Below are positions 6,497 through 7,944 of a stretch of DNA of 7,944 nucleotides, one piece after another. Positions within the stretch are counted from its first letter, which is position 1, and each line of letters starts with the position of its first letter. Under the pieces are notes generated by a model that was given only the letters and a program-made list of their open reading frames with translations, was not told the DNA's origin and did not search any database. This stretch comes from an uncultured Bacteroidales bacterium (GTDB taxonomy: Bacteria; Bacteroidota; Bacteroidia; Bacteroidales; UBA932), in assembly GCA_946616385.1 (NCBI GenBank), contig CAMOIZ010000048.1, forward strand, positions 1 to 7,944, given 5' to 3'. The translations under genes were made by a program, and so were the position numbers.

Positions 6497-6910
6497 TTAT
6501 GCCATAAGGGCGCCTACGAGGCCGAGAATTGCGTAGAATTCAGGAAGTGCGGCATAAATCAGGGTCTGCACGAAAACTTTGTCGTGCCCCTGGCTGATGC
6601 CTACGATGCCGTTTGCGCAAACCTGTCCCTGACGGATGGCGGAAATCATGCAGACGAGACCTACGGAGAGACCCACGCCGAATACGGTAGCGGGATTCTC
6701 CATGGCGCGCATCATGAAGAATGCGACGAAGCCGTAGATACCCTGTGTTGCGGGCAGTGCGGAAAGCACCATGTAGTTTCCGGATTTCTCCGGGCGCTTC
6801 TTGAGACCGCCTTCTGCTGCGTTGCCTGCGATTGTTGTTCCGATTGCGGATCCGATACCGGCGAGTGCAAGTACGAGTCCAAGTCCGAGATAACCTAAAA
6901 TAAGTTCCAT
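6497..6910 (-). CDS. ntpK: V-type ATPase subunit K (rotor ring proteolipid)
   Basis: This 137-residue hydrophobic protein forms the membrane rotor ring of the V/A-type ATPase. It has four membrane helices arranged as two related hairpins (about 4-30, 47-70, 74-98 and 113-136), with glycine-rich first helices (LALAGIGSAIGTTIAG). Helix 4 carries the ion-binding Glu124 in ALPEFYAILG. The equivalent position in the first hairpin is Gln56 in LPATQGIYGF, so only one carboxylate exists per subunit. Leu52, Thr55, Gln56, Tyr59, Gln94 and Glu124 resemble the residues that coordinate sodium in Enterococcus hirae NtpK, suggesting a sodium-coupled enzyme. The gene follows subunit I after a 24-base AT-rich gap (6911-6934) that shows no clear Shine-Dalgarno or promoter. 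It is slightly shorter than many K subunits but looks complete. Confidence 0.94.
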   Translation of the reverse strand: MELILGYLGLGLVLALAGIGSAIGTTIAGNAAEGGLKKRPEKSGNYMVLSALPATQGIYGFVAFFMMRAMENPATVFGVGLSVGLVCMISAIRQGQVCANGIVGISQGHDKVFVQTLIYAALPEFYAILGLVGALMA

Positions 6911-6934
6911 AATTTGTTGATAGTTATTTGTTTA

Positions 6935-7944
6935 TTATTTTTTTAAAGGATTGTAATTGCGCCCCGCGGCTTCGTATCCGGAGTTCTTGAAGAATTCGAG
7001 GAAGTTGAGTCGCAGGGGGTGTACGAAGGCGCCCAGGACGGCCATCGCTATATTGAGGGTATGTCCCACGAGTACGATCAGGATAAAGGGAATCCACATC
7101 CCTATGCTGCCGCCGTCGCCGAGCACCATGCTGCCTATGTCGTTGAACGCTTTGCCGAGCATGCTGCCAGCAAGGCCGAGGGCATAGAGGCGGAGGTAGC
7201 TCAGGACATCGCCGAGAAGACCGGTAACCGTGTTGTAAGTCTCCCAGAGCCCGGAGCCGATGTTGGCCAGCGGATTGCGATGAATGTCATTCAGGAGGAA
7301 GATCCCGATAGCCGAGAGCACGCCGAGCACTATTATTATGGTCTTGGTGATGCCCTTGTCGATTACACCCAGCAGGGCGAAGGTTCCGACGATTACGCCG
7401 CCCACGATCAGCAGGGTCCAGCCCCAGGTCCCGAGGGAATTCGCGAAGCCGTTCTGCTTGGTGGCGGTGTAGGTCTTGACGACCATCGCAATGCACAGGT
7501 GAACTATACCCACGATCAGCGAAAGTACCATGGTGCCGTCGTATCCGGCAATCTTCGAGGGCAGGAAAATACCTTTTATGGGCTGGAACATCTGCCACTG
7601 CGCGATATCCATGCTGAAGAAGGTATGGAACAGGAAACCTATCACGGTGGTGGCGACGCCGAGAGTCACTACCAGGGGCGAAAGGTCTCCCAGCGCCTTC
7701 TTGAGTCCGAGACCGAGGGCGATCAGGATGAGCCCGTAGCCGGCATCTCCCATGCAGAATGCAAAGAAGAGCATGAAGAATACGGCAATGTAGGGGGTGG
7801 GGTCGAATCCATTGTAGGCCGGGCGGCCGTACATGTCGGTGAGCACCTCGAACATCTTCACGAACTTGTTGTTCCTGAATTCGATAGGCGGATTGTCTTC
7901 AAGCACCGCTGCATCCTTGAACCATACCAGGTTCATGGCGTCGA
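6935..7944 (-). CDS. ntpI: V-type ATPase subunit I (partial, C-terminal membrane half)
   Basis: This is the membrane stator subunit of the V/A-type ATPase, equivalent to eukaryotic subunit a, which forms the ion half-channels against the K ring. The frame is open at the right edge. The Met at 7936 sits inside the conserved region, so the cytoplasmic N-terminal half lies outside the window. From that Met, the conserved entry NGFDPTPYIAVFFMLFFAFCMGDAGYG spans 42-68, and about seven hydrophobic segments follow. The signature GDVLSYLRLYALGLAGS (242-258) includes Arg249, equivalent to the essential helix 7 arginine of this family. GHTLNIAMAV (291-300) and FVHPLRLNFLEFF (304-316) form the last conserved helix. 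The C-terminus ends RNYNPLKK. The gene precedes subunit K in the same direction, the usual I-K order of bacterial V-ATPase operons. Confidence 0.95.
   Translation of the reverse strand, partial: DAMNLVWFKDAAVLEDNPPIEFRNNKFVKMFEVLTDMYGRPAYNGFDPTPYIAVFFMLFFAFCMGDAGYGLILIALGLGLKKALGDLSPLVVTLGVATTVIGFLFHTFFSMDIAQWQMFQPIKGIFLPSKIAGYDGTMVLSLIVGIVHLCIAMVVKTYTATKQNGFANSLGTWGWTLLIVGGVIVGTFALLGVIDKGITKTIIIVLGVLSAIGIFLLNDIHRNPLANIGSGLWETYNTVTGLLGDVLSYLRLYALGLAGSMLGKAFNDIGSMVLGDGGSIGMWIPFILIVLVGHTLNIAMAVLGAFVHPLRLNFLEFFKNSGYEAAGRNYNPLKK

Noticed and set aside
5133..6536. 467-codon open frame on the plus strand opposite the oxidoreductase
   Set aside because: The minus-strand frame has a Tat signal, Rossmann motif and EKP motif. 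The plus-strand translation has no recognisable fold and reflects the codon usage of the real gene.
6911..6934. AT-rich gap between V-ATPase subunits I and K as a promoter
   Set aside because: Neither a TAnnTTTG nor a paired TTTG element is present on the minus strand. AT-rich leaders before start codons are common in Bacteroidota, so nothing specific is supported.

Overview
The window looks like ordinary chromosomal core DNA from a moderately GC-rich member of the Bacteroidota, most likely Bacteroidales. The evidence is the order parA-parB-DUF5683-MltD-type transglycosylase, a V-type ATPase with I and K subunits, a twin-arginine Gfo/Idh/MocA oxidoreductase typical of gut and rumen Bacteroidales, and starts that mostly lack strong Shine-Dalgarno sequences. 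I cannot name the family or genus. I see no mobile element, CRISPR array, tRNA, rRNA or defence module, and no gene-free stretch longer than about 25 bases.

Region 1 (1-5067, plus strand) is a tightly packed block of six genes. It begins with the GTPase domain of obgE, cut by the left edge. Its stop overlaps the start of a PAP2-family membrane phosphatase. Thirteen bases later comes parA (Soj), which overlaps parB (Spo0J). parB overlaps a DUF5683 envelope protein by one base, and that gene abuts a secreted lytic transglycosylase with a C-terminal LysM domain. The block joins ribosome assembly (Obg), lipid phosphate recycling or lipid A trimming (PAP2), chromosome segregation (ParAB) and cell-wall remodelling (MltD-like).

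Region 2 (5070-7944, minus strand) converges on region 1 with only two bases between the stop codons. Read in its own direction it holds the C-terminal membrane half of V-type ATPase subunit I (cut by the right edge), subunit K (the rotor ring proteolipid, with residues matching the known sodium site), and, five bases later, a Gfo/Idh/MocA oxidoreductase with a twin-arginine signal and a cysteine cluster. The oxidoreductase is therefore placed as the last gene of the V-ATPase operon.

The most notable non-coding signal is a perfect 16-bp palindrome at 1037-1052, TATTGCACGTGCAATA. It lies inside the 3' end of the PAP2 gene, 67 bases before parA. It has the length, symmetry and CACGTG core of a ParB-binding parS site but differs from the classical consensus at four positions, so it is a candidate centromere for this ParABS system. 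I found no convincing novel multi-gene system. The other points worth checking are the sodium-type K subunit, the oxidoreductase-V-ATPase linkage and its cysteine cluster, and the duplicated motif in the DUF5683 protein.
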